The notes beneath the pieces were generated by a model. It saw only the letters and a program-made list of their open reading frames with translations, was not told the DNA's origin and did no database searches. Shown here piece after piece: positions 55,146 to 64,000 of a stretch of DNA of 64,000 bases. Every line of letters starts with the position of its first letter. Within the stretch, counting starts at the first letter, position 1. The position numbers and the translations under genes are program-made. Where the stretch lies: positions 62,001 through 126,000 of the forward strand of contig CANJSF010000004.1 of NCBI GenBank assembly GCA_947476925.1. Direction: 5' to 3'. The DNA is from Rhodospirillaceae bacterium. GTDB lineage: Bacteria; Pseudomonadota; Alphaproteobacteria; Rhodospirillales; Rhodospirillaceae.

Positions 55146-56667
55146 TGGCAGATGATTTCACCGGGCGGAGAAAAACCAGGAACGGAACTGCAAACAAAGT
55201 AAGCACAAGCATCAGTTGGAAGTCTGACGCATAGGCCAGCATCGCAGCTTGGCGCGTGACCTCAGCGTTCATCATCGGCAATGCCAGAAGTGGGTCCATA
55301 GCACCCGACCCAGCCATCGCGCCCGAACGAATGGCCTCGGCATACGGCGTCACGTGCTCTGACAAAATGGCGTGGTTGGTCTGCGTTGACCGCGACAGAT
55401 AAGTCATCACAACAGAAACACCGATACTGCTGCCGATATTGCGCAACAAACTATAAATCGAAGCCCCCTCGGTACGCTGGCGCGCATCGAGCGTGTAGAA
55501 CGTCACCACGCTCAGCGGGACGAACACAAAACCCATGCCCAAGCCTTGAATGACGCCGGAGACAATAAGCGGCATTGTCCCTGTATCGAGCGTGAACTGC
55601 GACATCTGCCAAAGTGAAATACTCATAAATGCAACGCCGAGCGCAACTAAGTAGCGCGGATCATAGCGTTTCACGAGAACGCCCACCAACGCCATCGCGG
55701 TCATGGTGCCCAAACCTCGCGGTGCCAAAATCAGCCCTGCAGATTGCACCGAATACCCCAGAAGTGTTTGAACAAACACCGGCAACAACGCCATGGTGGC
55801 GAGCAAAACAATTCCCAGCAAAAAGATGATGGCCAAACCCATGACAAAATTAAGATCACGAAACAGAATCGGACTTATGAACGGCTCAGGTACGCTAAAC
55901 ATATGAACAACAAACACCCATAGCGCGGCCAAGGAGATCGCAGCGGTAACCACAATTTCTGTCGACGAAAACCAGTCCTGCATTTGGCCGCGATCAAGCA
56001 TCAACTGCAAACTACCCAACGCGATGCTAAGTACCGTGAAGCCAAATAAGTCAAACTTCGCACGCTTATCGACGTCGCTGTCTTGCAGAAAGGCGACAAC
56101 ACCAACTGCTGCCAGCGCGCCCAGTGGCAAATTGATGAGATAGACCCAACGCCAACTGTAAACCTCGGTCAGGTATCCGCCGAGGGTCGGACCCAAAATG
56201 GGCCCTATCATCACGCCCACGCCCCATAGTGCCATGGCCGGCCCGCGCTCTTCGGGTGGAAACAGATCAATCAGAACTGCTTGGCAGAGCGGAATAATAC
56301 AAGCCCCTGCCGCACCTTGAATAAGGCGCGACACAACGAGTTGCGATAAACTGGTAGCGCTAGCACACATCACCGAGGCGATCGTAAAACCAATGATGGC
56401 CAGCAAAAATAATCGCCGACGCCCCAATCGGCGCTCTAGGTAGCCCGTCAATGGTGTGCAGATCGCCGTGGCTACAACATAAGACGTAAGAACCCATGAA
56501 ATTTGATCCTGCGCCGCGTTCATGGCCCCTTGCATATGCGGCAAGGCCACGTTGGCAATGGTGCTGTCGAGCGTTTGCATAATCGTGGCAAGCACGATCG
56601 ACACAGAGGCCAGAACCCGAATGGCGCGCGGCGGAAAGGCTTTGGCCGCGGCAGCGCTCATGCTCAT
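55138..56667 (-). CDS. emrB: EmrB/QacA-type MFS multidrug efflux pump
   Basis: 509 residues, about 14 membrane helices. DHA2 family: VASVSIVLATIMQTLDSTIANVALPHMQGAM-type start (LDSTIANVALP motif D1), LTGYLERRLGRRRLFL motif A, and VSRLIQGAAGACIIPL motif C-like region. Proton-driven efflux with the HlyD partner encoded just before it. Start overlaps that stop by four bases, and its end overlaps folA. Confidence 0.93.
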   Translation of the reverse strand: MSMSAAAAKAFPPRAIRVLASVSIVLATIMQTLDSTIANVALPHMQGAMNAAQDQISWVLTSYVVATAICTPLTGYLERRLGRRRLFLLAIIGFTIASVMCASATSLSQLVVSRLIQGAAGACIIPLCQAVLIDLFPPEERGPAMALWGVGVMIGPILGPTLGGYLTEVYSWRWVYLINLPLGALAAVGVVAFLQDSDVDKRAKFDLFGFTVLSIALGSLQLMLDRGQMQDWFSSTEIVVTAAISLAALWVFVVHMFSVPEPFISPILFRDLNFVMGLAIIFLLGIVLLATMALLPVFVQTLLGYSVQSAGLILAPRGLGTMTAMALVGVLVKRYDPRYLVALGVAFMSISLWQMSQFTLDTGTMPLIVSGVIQGLGMGFVFVPLSVVTFYTLDARQRTEGASIYSLLRNIGSSIGVSVVMTYLSRSTQTNHAILSEHVTPYAEAIRSGAMAGSGAMDPLLALPMMNAEVTRQAAMLAYASDFQLMLVLTLFAVPFLVFLRPVKSSANG

Positions 56668-57746
56668 GGGGCGGCAGCGCCACTAAACCAAGTGGAGATG
56701 CGGTTGCGGCCCGTATCGACACTGACGTTCACACTCATTCCTGCGCGCAACGTCGGCCCACCGGGCTGCGCGTCCAGCGCGATACGTACCGGCACGCGTT
56801 GCACCACCTTCACCCAATTGCCCGTGGCGTTTTGCGCCGGTAGTAAGGCGAACTCAGCGCCAGTGGCTTGGGCAATGCTGGCGACCTTGCCCTGCCACGT
56901 CGCCCCCGGGTAGGCATCGACAGTAATCTCGGCAGCTTGACCAGGGCGCATATGGGTCAGCTCGGTTTCTTTGAAGTTCGCCTCGACCCAAGCGTTCGCC
57001 GTCGAGACAACACTTACTAGCGACACCCCCGTTCGGGCAAAATCACCGACCACAGGCAAATGGCTAACAATGCCGTCGAATGGCGCGACCAAGATTGAGC
57101 GTTTGACTTGAAGGCGAGCAATCTCTTGTTGGGCTAACGCAATTTGATAAGCGGGCAGTTTCTCAGCCGCGATTTCGGGATCGCCTTCAAGTATGTCGAG
57201 CGACTCTTTGATCTTGGCATTTGCCACCGCAACACGCCCGCGCGCAGTGTTCAGCGCCGTCTCGGCGGTGTCGCGCGCCGCCTCCGCGCCCGCCGAGGCC
57301 GCAGCAAGTTTTGACTGTCTTTGATATTGGCGCTCGGCAAAAGCCAACTGCGTTTGCGCGATTTTCAGCTCCTCAACATTCTCGCGATACTTTGCGCGCT
57401 CGACGTCGATATCGGTCACAGACTTGCGCAATTGGGTTTGAGCACCCAGGAGCATGATGTCGTAATTGACGGAATCGAGGCGAACTAGCTCTTGGCCGGC
57501 TTTGACGGCTTCATTTTCTTTCACCAAGACGGCACGGACTGGGCCAGAGATTTCCGAACTGAGATTGGCAATATCGCCACGCACGTATGCGTTGTCGGTC
57601 TCGGCGTACCGCCCGGAAAACGCATAAACAAGCGCGCCGATTGCGAGGGCCAGCGGCGCCAGCAGCATCCATTTGCGTCGCGAATTTTGAAGCGCGGCAA
57701 TGTTCATGTCGTCGCCCGCAGACGTTTGCGCGCTATCGTCTTTCAT
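56664..57746 (-). CDS. emrA: EmrA/HlyD-type membrane fusion protein
   Basis: 360 residues from the ATG at 57746, because AAGGA lies six bases before it; an ATG two codons earlier has no room for it. One membrane anchor (KWMLLAPLALAIGALVYAF), a lipoyl half-motif (ISGPVRAVLVKENEAVKAGQELVRLDS), a helical hairpin (residues 90-170) and the barrel VSHLPVVGDFARTG. Links the MFS pump to an outer-membrane channel; no TolC-like gene nearby. Confidence 0.92.
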   Translation of the reverse strand: MKDDSAQTSAGDDMNIAALQNSRRKWMLLAPLALAIGALVYAFSGRYAETDNAYVRGDIANLSSEISGPVRAVLVKENEAVKAGQELVRLDSVNYDIMLLGAQTQLRKSVTDIDVERAKYRENVEELKIAQTQLAFAERQYQRQSKLAAASAGAEAARDTAETALNTARGRVAVANAKIKESLDILEGDPEIAAEKLPAYQIALAQQEIARLQVKRSILVAPFDGIVSHLPVVGDFARTGVSLVSVVSTANAWVEANFKETELTHMRPGQAAEITVDAYPGATWQGKVASIAQATGAEFALLPAQNATGNWVKVVQRVPVRIALDAQPGGPTLRAGMSVNVSVDTGRNRISTWFSGAAAP

Positions 57747-57787
57747 AGCCATTCCTTCGTGCGCCGCACAACTTTGACTGCGCAGCG

Positions 57788-58582
57788 TTATACCGCAATC
57801 GGTGCTTTGATGGTGGGATGCGGATCATAATTGGTCAATGTAAAGTCTGCGTAGTCAAAGCCAAAGATGTCAGCGACCCTGGGGTTCATCGTCATGGTCG
57901 GCAGCGGGCGAATATCACGACCAAGTTGCAGCTCCGCTTGCTCAAGGTGGTTCAGATAAAGATGAGCATCGCCCAAGGTATGCACGAAGGTGCCAGGCTT
58001 GTGGCCCGTGACTTGCGCGACCATCATCGTCAGTAGTGCGTAGGATGCGATGTTAAACGGCACGCCCAGAAAAATATCGGCGCTTCGCTGGTAAAGCTGG
58101 CACGACAGCTTTCCCTCGGCCACATAGAATTGAAACAGGCAGTGGCAAGGCGGCAGCGCCATTTCGTCGACTTCGGCTGGGTTCCAGGCTGAGACAATAT
58201 GCCGCCGGCTGTTGGGATTGCGGCTGATAGACTCGACCACGTTCTTGATTTGGTCGATCTTGCCGCCCTCAATTGAAGGCCAGCTGCGCCATTGAGAACC
58301 ATACACCGGCCCCAAGTCGCCATTTTCGTCGGCCCATTCGTCCCAGATCGAGACGCCATGGTCTTTGAGGTATTTGATATTGGTCTCGCCCTTCAGAAAC
58401 CACAGCAATTCATAGATAATTGATTTCAGGTGGACTTTTTTGGTCGTGACCAACGGAAAGCCAGCGCCTAAGTCGAACCGCATTTGATGGCCAAATATGC
58501 TGCGGGTTCCCGTACCGGTGCGATCAGATTTGGTGACGCCGGTGTCGAGCACCAAGCGAAGAAGGTCGTGATACTGCTGCAT
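57788..58582 (-). CDS. thyA: Thymidylate synthase
   Basis: 264 residues. [37 protein letters not shown], the catalytic Cys in [40 protein letters not shown], and the C-terminal IKAPIAV. Makes dTMP from dUMP and methylene-THF, producing dihydrofolate for FolA. Precedes emrA by 41 bp. Confidence 0.97.
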   Translation of the reverse strand: MQQYHDLLRLVLDTGVTKSDRTGTGTRSIFGHQMRFDLGAGFPLVTTKKVHLKSIIYELLWFLKGETNIKYLKDHGVSIWDEWADENGDLGPVYGSQWRSWPSIEGGKIDQIKNVVESISRNPNSRRHIVSAWNPAEVDEMALPPCHCLFQFYVAEGKLSCQLYQRSADIFLGVPFNIASYALLTMMVAQVTGHKPGTFVHTLGDAHLYLNHLEQAELQLGRDIRPLPTMTMNPRVADIFGFDYADFTLTNYDPHPTIKAPIAV

Positions 58583-58631
58583 AGACTAGTTATAGCGGCG
58601 GGCGCGCTCGCGGCCAAGCGCAACGGCGATC

Positions 58632-59303
58632 TTAAAATGGCTTAGCGGCACCCAAGTAGCCGATTGCAACGATCAGCACCCACATCCCGAACAGCACATA
58701 ACTGCCCCAATTGAGCGCGTGGGTAATCACAGCTTCAATTTCTGGGGAAGAACCCTCTGCTTTGTATTTCGGAATCACGGCATAGACTTGCGCGATGTAG
58801 TGCCGAATGCGCAGTCCACCAAAGATAATAAACGCAAATAGAAAGACTTTGGCCCCTAGCCATTTTTGAAGCAGGGGACCGTCGCCAAGCACCGAGCCCG
58901 CGCCGATTATTAAAAGGACAGCGATCAGAATGTATCTGACCGTCAGGTCGATTTGACTGAGTCGTTTGTATATTGGCTTACCAACTTGATAGTGCAGAAC
59001 CCAAATGGAGATGAACCAAACGATCGAAAACGCCCAAAAAAGAGTGAGGCCCTGACCTTTAATCGGGGATAAATCCAAGCCCGCGGCGAGGTGAAAACCC
59101 AGCGGCAAAGATAGAATCAACGCCATGCGCGGGTGTTGATCGACCAACAATAAAAAGTCCCACAGTTTCATGCGCTGCACAAAGGACAGGTCTTTGGCGT
59201 TTTTGACGTAATGCGTCAGGGCATTGATGACAAAGTCGCTGCCCAGCCAGTAGCCCATGACGGCCACGTGGAGCCAGCGCACGAATTCGTATTCTGCAAT
59301 CAT
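58632..59303 (-). CDS. Uncharacterised multipass membrane protein
   Basis: 223 residues with about six hydrophobic segments (LHVAVMGYWLGSDFVINAL, MALILSLPLGFHLAAGL, LTLFWAFSIVWFISIWVLHY, VRYILIAVLLIIGAGSVLG, WLGAKVFLFAFIIFGGLRIRHY, GSYVLFGMWVLIVAIGYLG). Several His lie near membrane edges (LHV, THYV, DQHP, GFHL, LHYQ, RHY), as in haem or copper membrane proteins, but no family is assigned. 49 bp before thyA; likely independent. Confidence 0.75.
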   Translation of the reverse strand: MIAEYEFVRWLHVAVMGYWLGSDFVINALTHYVKNAKDLSFVQRMKLWDFLLLVDQHPRMALILSLPLGFHLAAGLDLSPIKGQGLTLFWAFSIVWFISIWVLHYQVGKPIYKRLSQIDLTVRYILIAVLLIIGAGSVLGDGPLLQKWLGAKVFLFAFIIFGGLRIRHYIAQVYAVIPKYKAEGSSPEIEAVITHALNWGSYVLFGMWVLIVAIGYLGAAKPF

Positions 59304-59454
59304 GTCCGCCCCTGGCCTTCACCCATGATGGGCTATGGGAGGCAACATCGGCCGACGAGCGGTTTACGACAAGGCGCGCAAAAGTATCAACGCATCCCAC
59401 GAAAGACGTCTATTCAACTATCACGAGCGGGTGGCGAAGCGATACATTTAGGCC

Positions 59455-59750
59455 TATATTGGCTACGCCGCTTCGGCGGCTATAGCGCTAAACGTATTGC
59501 GAAATAAGCGTTTCGGACCCGGGGGCAGTGCCCGGCGGCTCCACCATTTACCGGCCCGCGCCGACTTAACAGTCCGTCGCAGGTCGCTGTGGGGCCGATC
59601 CAGGATCGACGGGCGTGGTAAAGGCAATGCTTGTTCTCGGCATGGTACCGCCGTTATCGGGCCAAATCTAGAAGTGCCAACGACAACGTTGCACTCGTTG
59701 AGGACGTCCGTCTCGCCGCCTAACGGCAGCTAGACTATATGTCCAAAGCG
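59455..59750 (+). ncRNA. ssrA: tmRNA, circularly permuted two-piece form
   Basis: The acceptor piece comes first and ends CGGCTCC-A-CCA at 59537-59546. After a 44-base intervening segment the coding piece begins GGGGCCG at 59591-59597. GGGGCCG pairs with CGGCTCC in all seven positions (one G-U), giving the acceptor stem across the permutation. The D-arm region CAGGATCGACGGG, the T-arm CCGGG/CCCGG, a UUCG hairpin at 59467-59480 and the tag frame are all present. This order, 3' half before 5' half, is the alphaproteobacterial arrangement. The outer ends are estimated. Confidence 0.96.
59676..59723 (+). other. tmRNA proteolysis-tag reading frame
   Basis: The resume codon GCC at 59676 starts the frame, which ends in TAA at 59721-59723. 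The encoded tag is ANDNVALVEDVRLAA, plus the Ala carried by tmRNA. The AANDN start is the SspB-binding end in Alphaproteobacteria and LAA is the ClpX signal. The stop sits in the P5 hairpin (GCCG/CGGC). Confidence 0.95.
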
Positions 59751-59756
59751 CGGTTC

Positions 59757-59790
59757 GGGGGGCACCGGGCAACAGAAGCCCCCCACTTTA
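59757..59790 (+). terminator. Terminator after ssrA
   Basis: GGGGGGC at 59757-59763 pairs with GCCCCCC at 59778-59784 and is followed by ACTTTATCTTCT. It ends ssrA transcription before sspB. Confidence 0.75.
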
Positions 59791-59886
59791 TCTTCTCTTG
59801 CTAACGCATTTTAGACCATTGCAGTCGGTTTCGCCGCGAGGGAAAATGCGCCCGATGATTCGATGACCTGGGATTGAACGTATAAG

Positions 59887-60456
59887 ATGGCCGTGTCGAC
59901 ACTCAGCTACGAGCGGATGGTAGAAGACGCGCTGCGTGGCGTATTGCGCCAAGCCTTGCGGCTAACAGCGGCGCAAGGCTTGCCCGGCTCGCACCACTTT
60001 TACATTACCTTCGACACGACGCATCCGGGGGTCCGTATCCCTGAAAGTTTGCGGGCGTTGCACCCCAACGAAATGACCATCGTGCTGCAGCACCAGTTTT
60101 GGGACTTACAGGTCACCGATGAAGGCTTTGAAATTACGCTGAGCTTTTCGGGCGTCAGCCAACGGCTGAAAATGCCCTTTGCCGCCGTAACGGCCTTTGC
60201 CGATCCACATGCGAAGTTTGGCTTGCAGTTTCACGTCGAGTTCGAAGAAAAAACCGGCACGGACGAAGATGCCGAGGCGATCGCGCGCGACGAAAAGAAA
60301 ATCACCAGCAGCGTGGCGCCCCTTCAAGTTAATGATGCGAAGGCCAAAGAGACCAAACCTAAAGAAGTCGCTCGCCCAACCATTGTGCGCTCGACGCCTG
60401 AAGATACGCCGCCCGGCGCGAATGTCGTCACGCTGGACACCTTCCGCAAAAAATAG
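59887..60456 (+). CDS. sspB: SspB-type ClpXP adaptor (alpha form)
   Basis: 189 residues. The SspB fold is seen in SYERMVEDALRGVLRQALRLTAAQG, HHFYITFDTTHPGVRIPESLRALHPNEMTIVLQHQFWDLQV and FEITLSFSGVSQRLKMPFAAVTAFADPHAKFGLQF. A charged flexible linker then ends in the ClpX-binding tail VVTLDTFRKK. It tethers ssrA-tagged proteins to ClpXP. It lies 97 bp after the ssrA terminator. Confidence 0.94.
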   Translation: MAVSTLSYERMVEDALRGVLRQALRLTAAQGLPGSHHFYITFDTTHPGVRIPESLRALHPNEMTIVLQHQFWDLQVTDEGFEITLSFSGVSQRLKMPFAAVTAFADPHAKFGLQFHVEFEEKTGTDEDAEAIARDEKKITSSVAPLQVNDAKAKETKPKEVARPTIVRSTPEDTPPGANVVTLDTFRKK

Positions 60457-60489
60457 CTCGACGCTTTTGATCTAGAATTGGACCCGCTC

Positions 60490-62100
60490 ATGCTCGACGC
60501 CGCGTTCTCCGAGATATTTCCGCTTGGCCCTGACACCACGCCCTATCGCAAGCTATCGAGCGAGGGCGTGGCACTTGAGACATTCCGTAATCAAAAACTT
60601 GTCACTGTGTCGGCAGCAGCGATCACCGGCCTGACGGCTGAAGCCTTCCGCGATGTCTCGCACCTGTTGCGCCCGGGCCACCTGAAACAACTCCGCGCGA
60701 TCATGGATGATCCCGATGCGTCCCCCAACGATCGGTTTGTCGCCTTGGAACTGATGAAAAACGCCAACATCTCGGCGGGCTTTGTCCTGCCCATGTGCCA
60801 AGACACCGGCACGGCAATTGTGATGGGCAAAAAGGGCCAGAACATCTTCACTGAAGGCGACGACGCGGCGGCCATATCAACAGGCGTTGCGGACGCCTAC
60901 AAAAAACTCAACCTACGTTATTCCCAGATGACGCCGACGTCATTGTTTGACGAAAAAAACACCGGCAATAACTTACCCGCGCAGATCGACCTGTATGCCG
61001 TGCCGGGCGACACCTACAAATTTATGTTTATGGCCAAGGGTGGCGGCTCGGCCAACAAAACGTTCCTGTTTCAAAAAACCAAATCGCTGTTGAACCCCGC
61101 CGGGATCAAGAAATTTCTAGACGAAGAAATTCGCCATATCGGCACGTCAGCCTGTCCGCCCTATCACTTAGCAATAGTTATTGGCGGCACGTCTGCCGAG
61201 ATGACACTCAAAACCGTGAAGCTCGCCTCGGCACGTTATCTAGACAACCTGCCCACGCAAGGCGGGCTGCATGGCCAGGCGTTCCGCGACATCGCAATGG
61301 AGCAAGAAGTGCTGGCCATGACGCGCAGCATGGGCATTGGCGCGCAGTTTGGCGGGAAGTATTACTGCCATGATGTGCGTGTGATCCGCCTGCCGCGTCA
61401 TGGTGCTTCGTGCCCGGTGGGGATTGGTGTGTCGTGTTCTGCCGACCGGCAGATGTTAGGCAAGATCAGCAAAGACGGCGTATACCTTGAGCAACTGGAA
61501 ACCAACCCGGCGCAATACTTGCCCGAGGTGCGCGAAGAAAAGCTATCGAGCGACGTGGTGAAGATTGATCTTAACAGGCCCATGGCCGAGATCCGCAAAA
61601 CACTGTCACAGTATCCGATCAAAACGCGCGTGTCGCTCAGTGGGCCCATGGTGGTGGCGCGCGACATTGCGCACGCCAAATTGAAAGAGCGCATTGATGC
61701 GGGCCAAGGCCTGCCCGACTATATGAAAAACCATCCGGTGTATTACGCCGGGCCGGCTAAGACACCTACAGGCTATGCGTCGGGTTCATTTGGTCCCACC
61801 ACGGCTGGCCGCATGGATAGCTATGTCGACGACTTGCAAACACACGGCGGGTCGATGGTGATGCTGGCCAAAGGCAATCGTTCGAAAGCCGTAACCGATG
61901 CGTGCAAAAAGCATGGCGGCTTTTATTTGGGCTCCATCGGTGGGGCAGCGGCCAGCCTTGCCGAAAAGTCCATCAAAAAAGTCGAGGTGATCGAGTACCC
62001 CGAACTCGGCATGGAAGCGATTTGGAAAATTGAAGTGGAAGACTTCCCTGCGTTCGTCGTCGTGGACGACAAGGGCAATGATTTTTTTGGGAAGTTGTGA
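60490..62100 (+). CDS. Class I fumarate hydratase (Fe-S)
   Basis: 536 residues from the ATG at 60490; a TTG four codons before is possible. The three [4Fe-4S] ligands match FumA spacing: Cys103 ([10 protein letters not shown]), Cys222 (TSACPPYH), Cys316 (GVSCSADR). [11 protein letters not shown] and [27 protein letters not shown] are typical of the C-terminal domain. Hydrates fumarate to malate; oxygen-sensitive. Cotranscribed with the DUF4287 gene (9-bp gap). Tartrate dehydratase is less likely as both halves are fused. Confidence 0.95.
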   Translation: MLDAAFSEIFPLGPDTTPYRKLSSEGVALETFRNQKLVTVSAAAITGLTAEAFRDVSHLLRPGHLKQLRAIMDDPDASPNDRFVALELMKNANISAGFVLPMCQDTGTAIVMGKKGQNIFTEGDDAAAISTGVADAYKKLNLRYSQMTPTSLFDEKNTGNNLPAQIDLYAVPGDTYKFMFMAKGGGSANKTFLFQKTKSLLNPAGIKKFLDEEIRHIGTSACPPYHLAIVIGGTSAEMTLKTVKLASARYLDNLPTQGGLHGQAFRDIAMEQEVLAMTRSMGIGAQFGGKYYCHDVRVIRLPRHGASCPVGIGVSCSADRQMLGKISKDGVYLEQLETNPAQYLPEVREEKLSSDVVKIDLNRPMAEIRKTLSQYPIKTRVSLSGPMVVARDIAHAKLKERIDAGQGLPDYMKNHPVYYAGPAKTPTGYASGSFGPTTAGRMDSYVDDLQTHGGSMVMLAKGNRSKAVTDACKKHGGFYLGSIGGAAASLAEKSIKKVEVIEYPELGMEAIWKIEVEDFPAFVVVDDKGNDFFGKL

Positions 62101-62109
62101 GTTAAAGTT

Positions 62110-62322
62110 ATGGTGAAAGCTGACTATTGGGACGTTAGCGACGAGCAAGTCGTTGAAAAAACCGGCAAGCCGATCGAGCATTGGATGAAAGTGCTGAAAA
62201 AGTTCCAGGCGGCAAAGAAAAATTCCAACGACGTCGTGGAACATCTGCAAAACGATCACGATGTCCCGCGCTATTGGGCGCGGACACTGACAACCAACTT
62301 TCTTAAAAAAGCGGTGGAATAA
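62110..62322 (+). CDS. DUF4287 domain small protein
   Basis: 70 residues. VSDEQVVEKTGKPIEHWMKVLKKF and VVEHLQNDHDVPRYWARTLTTNF match the DUF4287 pattern (GK-x-W and WA pairs in two helices). Function unknown. Follows the fumarase by nine bases. Cytosolic. Confidence 0.85.
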   Translation: MVKADYWDVSDEQVVEKTGKPIEHWMKVLKKFQAAKKNSNDVVEHLQNDHDVPRYWARTLTTNFLKKAVE

Positions 62323-62370
62323 GCGAGACGATCCCCCGGCATCCAATCGGGGCGCAACGCAGCGAGCGCG

Positions 62371-63264
62371 TTACTTATTTGGTTTCAAAGCATGAACCAC
62401 ATAAGGCCAGAACACATTCAGCGCCAACCCGCTCATCACTAGCCCAGCGGCGATGAGTTTCCACGCGGGCAATGGTTCGCCCAAAAACAATGCCGAAGCC
62501 CCGATGCCAAACACCGGCACCAACAGCGACATCGGCGCGATGGATGCCGCCGGGTAGCGCACCAGCAACCAGCCCCACACCGCAAAGCCGAACAAACTGT
62601 TGCCCCAGGATTGATAGAAAATGGCGCCCCAAACGGTTGGCGTCATACTGGCCAACGCAAGTTGGTCGGCCCCCCAACCTTCGAAGATCAAAGAGAGCAC
62701 GAGCAAAGGCGGCACCGCAAACATGCTCGACCACGCCACGTAGGCGACCATGTTAATGCGCCCCGCGTTCTTCGACGCCATGTTGCCCAAGCCCCATGAT
62801 AAAGCAGCCACGAGGACAATGCCCAAACCCAACGGCGTAGTTGAGCCATCTGTATGCATGACGATGACACCCATGCCAGCCCCCGCCAGCATCAGCGCAA
62901 TAATTTGCGCAAGGCGCACACGTTCGCCGCTGACGATCATGGCCAGGCCAATCGTAAACAGGGCGTTGGTTTGCACCACCAGCGACGCCAACCCCGGCGA
63001 AATGTGGCCGTTTAGAGCGATATACAGCAGACCAAATTGCCCGACGCCGATAAACAAGCCGTACGAAATGAGATTGCGCCAACTCACCAGAGGGCGCGGA
63101 ATAAAGAAGACCGCCGGGAAAAAGGCGAACGTAAAACGCAATCCCGCAAACAATAGCGGCGGCAGGTGGTCCAGCCCGGCCTTGATGACAACGAAGTTCG
63201 TTCCCCACACCGCGACCACCAGCAGCGCGAGAAATAGGTGACGAATGGGAACAGCAGGAGACAT
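62371..63264 (-). CDS. EamA-family DMT transporter
   Basis: 297 residues from the ATG at 63264; the frame is open upstream but the first membrane helix begins here (HLFLALLVVAVWGTNFVVIKAGL). Ten helices in two EamA repeats, the second starting LGIVLVAALSWGLGNMASKNAG. Exports amino acids or small metabolites. Substrate unknown. Divergent from the alpha/beta hydrolase. Confidence 0.92.
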   Translation of the reverse strand: MSPAVPIRHLFLALLVVAVWGTNFVVIKAGLDHLPPLLFAGLRFTFAFFPAVFFIPRPLVSWRNLISYGLFIGVGQFGLLYIALNGHISPGLASLVVQTNALFTIGLAMIVSGERVRLAQIIALMLAGAGMGVIVMHTDGSTTPLGLGIVLVAALSWGLGNMASKNAGRINMVAYVAWSSMFAVPPLLVLSLIFEGWGADQLALASMTPTVWGAIFYQSWGNSLFGFAVWGWLLVRYPAASIAPMSLLVPVFGIGASALFLGEPLPAWKLIAAGLVMSGLALNVFWPYVVHALKPNK

Positions 63265-63334
63265 TGGGGCCACGGAGGTGCTTAAATGACTTAAGCCTCT
63301 ATAAACCACAAACAGCATTGAGGAACCATTCAAC

Positions 63335-63967
63335 GTGACGCCACCGGCCATTGGTTTTCTGTGGACTGGACCCGTAACAGCCAGAACAACAGTATTGTTG
63401 GCGCACGGCGCAGGCGCGCCGATGGACACCCCTTTTATGACTTTTATGGCCGAAGGTTTGGCGCGCCATGATTGCCGCGTCGGGCGCTTCGAGTTCCCTT
63501 ACATGGCCGAGCGTCGACAAACCGGCAAACGCAAACCACCCAACACGGCGCAAGTGTTGATGGACACCTGGCGTGCAGCAATAAACACATGCCGCGCCAA
63601 ACAGGTTGTCATCGGCGGCAAGTCCATGGGCGGACGTATCGCAAGCATGATCGCCGATGACGCCGACGTCAAAGGATTGGTATGCTTGGGCTACCCGTTT
63701 TATGGCGCAGGGCGGCGCGACAAACCACGGATCGCGCATCTGGAGACATTGAAAACGCCAACGCTGATCTGCCAGGGCGAGCGTGACAAATTGGGTGATC
63801 GTGTGGAGGTGGAAACACTCAAACTTTCGCGCAAAATCGCTCTTCATTGGTGCCCGGATGGCGATCACGACCTCAAGCCTCGCAAAGCCTCGGGCCGCAC
63901 GCACGAGCAAAATCTAAACGGCGCGCTTGACGCCATAGTTCGTTTTCTCGCAGCTTTGCCGCCATGA
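63335..63967 (+). CDS. Alpha/beta hydrolase-fold protein (Tex30/KANL3 type)
   Basis: 210 residues from a GTG at 63335 with GAGGA upstream. The nucleophile elbow is IGGKSMGGR (GxSxG), with the oxyanion region LLAHGAGAPMD, acid in ICQGERDKLG and His in CPDGDHDLKP. The family is widespread and poorly characterised. Its stop overlaps the next start as ATGA. Confidence 0.9.
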   Translation: MTPPAIGFLWTGPVTARTTVLLAHGAGAPMDTPFMTFMAEGLARHDCRVGRFEFPYMAERRQTGKRKPPNTAQVLMDTWRAAINTCRAKQVVIGGKSMGGRIASMIADDADVKGLVCLGYPFYGAGRRDKPRIAHLETLKTPTLICQGERDKLGDRVEVETLKLSRKIALHWCPDGDHDLKPRKASGRTHEQNLNGALDAIVRFLAALPP

Positions 63968-64000
63968 CCAAAACCCGCAGCGAAACCGATTCCATGGGCG
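63964..64000 (+). CDS. fumC: Start of class II fumarate hydratase (partial)
   Basis: Only 12 codons are present before the right edge, reading MTKTRSETDSMG. This matches the N-terminus of FumC-type fumarases (RxETDSMG). The start overlaps the hydrolase stop by four bases. Aspartase or argininosuccinate lyase are less likely but not excluded from so short a piece. Confidence 0.7.
   Translation, partial: MTKTRSETDSMG

Noticed and set aside
1-64000. tRNA genes, IS elements, CRISPR arrays or prophage genes
   Set aside because: No cloverleaf with a GGTTCGAATCC-type arm apart from the tmRNA, no transposase or terminal repeats, and no spaced direct repeats were seen.

Overview
This window looks like chromosomal DNA of an alphaproteobacterium. 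The evidence is a circularly permuted two-piece tmRNA gene next to an alpha-type SspB adaptor, a LexA box of the alpha form GTTC-N7-GTTC, two EipB/DUF1849 envelope proteins, a DnaA-like Hda, and the alphaproteobacterial clusters hdac-xseB-ispA-dxs-tlyA, hflK-hflC-degP and fabI-aroC. I cannot name the order or genus with confidence. A TonB-dependent receptor and Tat/Sec-exported enzymes fit a free-living aerobe. Most of the window is housekeeping. No IS element, prophage, CRISPR array or tRNA was seen.

Layout. 1-2.5 kb: an OmpR-type response regulator running off the left edge, divergent from a 30-residue membrane peptide and an exported protein with two PepSY-like repeats, then a small Sel1-like protein. 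2.6-6.3 kb: an exported SDR-like protein, a perfect parS site, a GNAT acetyltransferase, a LexA box, an SplB-like radical SAM protein and an orphan TRAP solute-binding protein. 6.3-12 kb: TonB receptor, DUF1838 protein, amidase. 11.9-16.2 kb: a PadR-controlled three-gene operon with a 41-bp palindromic operator, a TPR protein, YedK/HMCES, and an ArsR-SRPBCC pair. 16.2-20.6 kb: UspA, CDF transporter, pdxH, lipoprotein, YihY. 20.7-30.3 kb: fabI, aroC, sppA on the plus strand facing tlyA, dxs, ispA, xseB, HDAC-like and persulfide-dioxygenase-like genes on the minus strand. 30.3-34.9 kb: ROK kinase, tandem EipB paralogues, a strongly folded leader candidate, a diguanylate cyclase and an Asp/Glu racemase. 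34.9-44.9 kb: aspS, rnd, an O-acetylhomoserine sulfhydrylase-like gene, and a ppk-ppx-nitrilase operon facing sixA. 44.9-53.3 kb: hda, a DUF2066 protein, divergent-type purM and purN, ndk, holC, degP, hflC, hflK. 53.5-59.3 kb: mrp and a thyA-emrA-emrB-folA operon. 59.4-64 kb: ssrA, sspB, class I fumarase, DUF4287, EamA transporter, alpha/beta hydrolase and the first codons of a class II fumarase.

How the genes work together. ssrA and sspB make the ribosome-rescue tag and the adaptor that delivers tagged proteins to ClpXP. hflK/hflC (FtsH regulators), degP and sppA form an envelope quality-control set. dxs and ispA make isoprenoid precursors. thyA and folA form the dTMP/folate cycle and enclose an EmrAB-type efflux pump. 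ppk and ppx make and break polyphosphate. The LexA box suggests that the radical SAM gene, and perhaps the TRAP protein behind it, belongs to the SOS response. Most non-obvious signals are regulatory: parS, the LexA box, the PadR palindrome, a palindrome over an ArsR start codon, and a folded element before the diguanylate cyclase gene.
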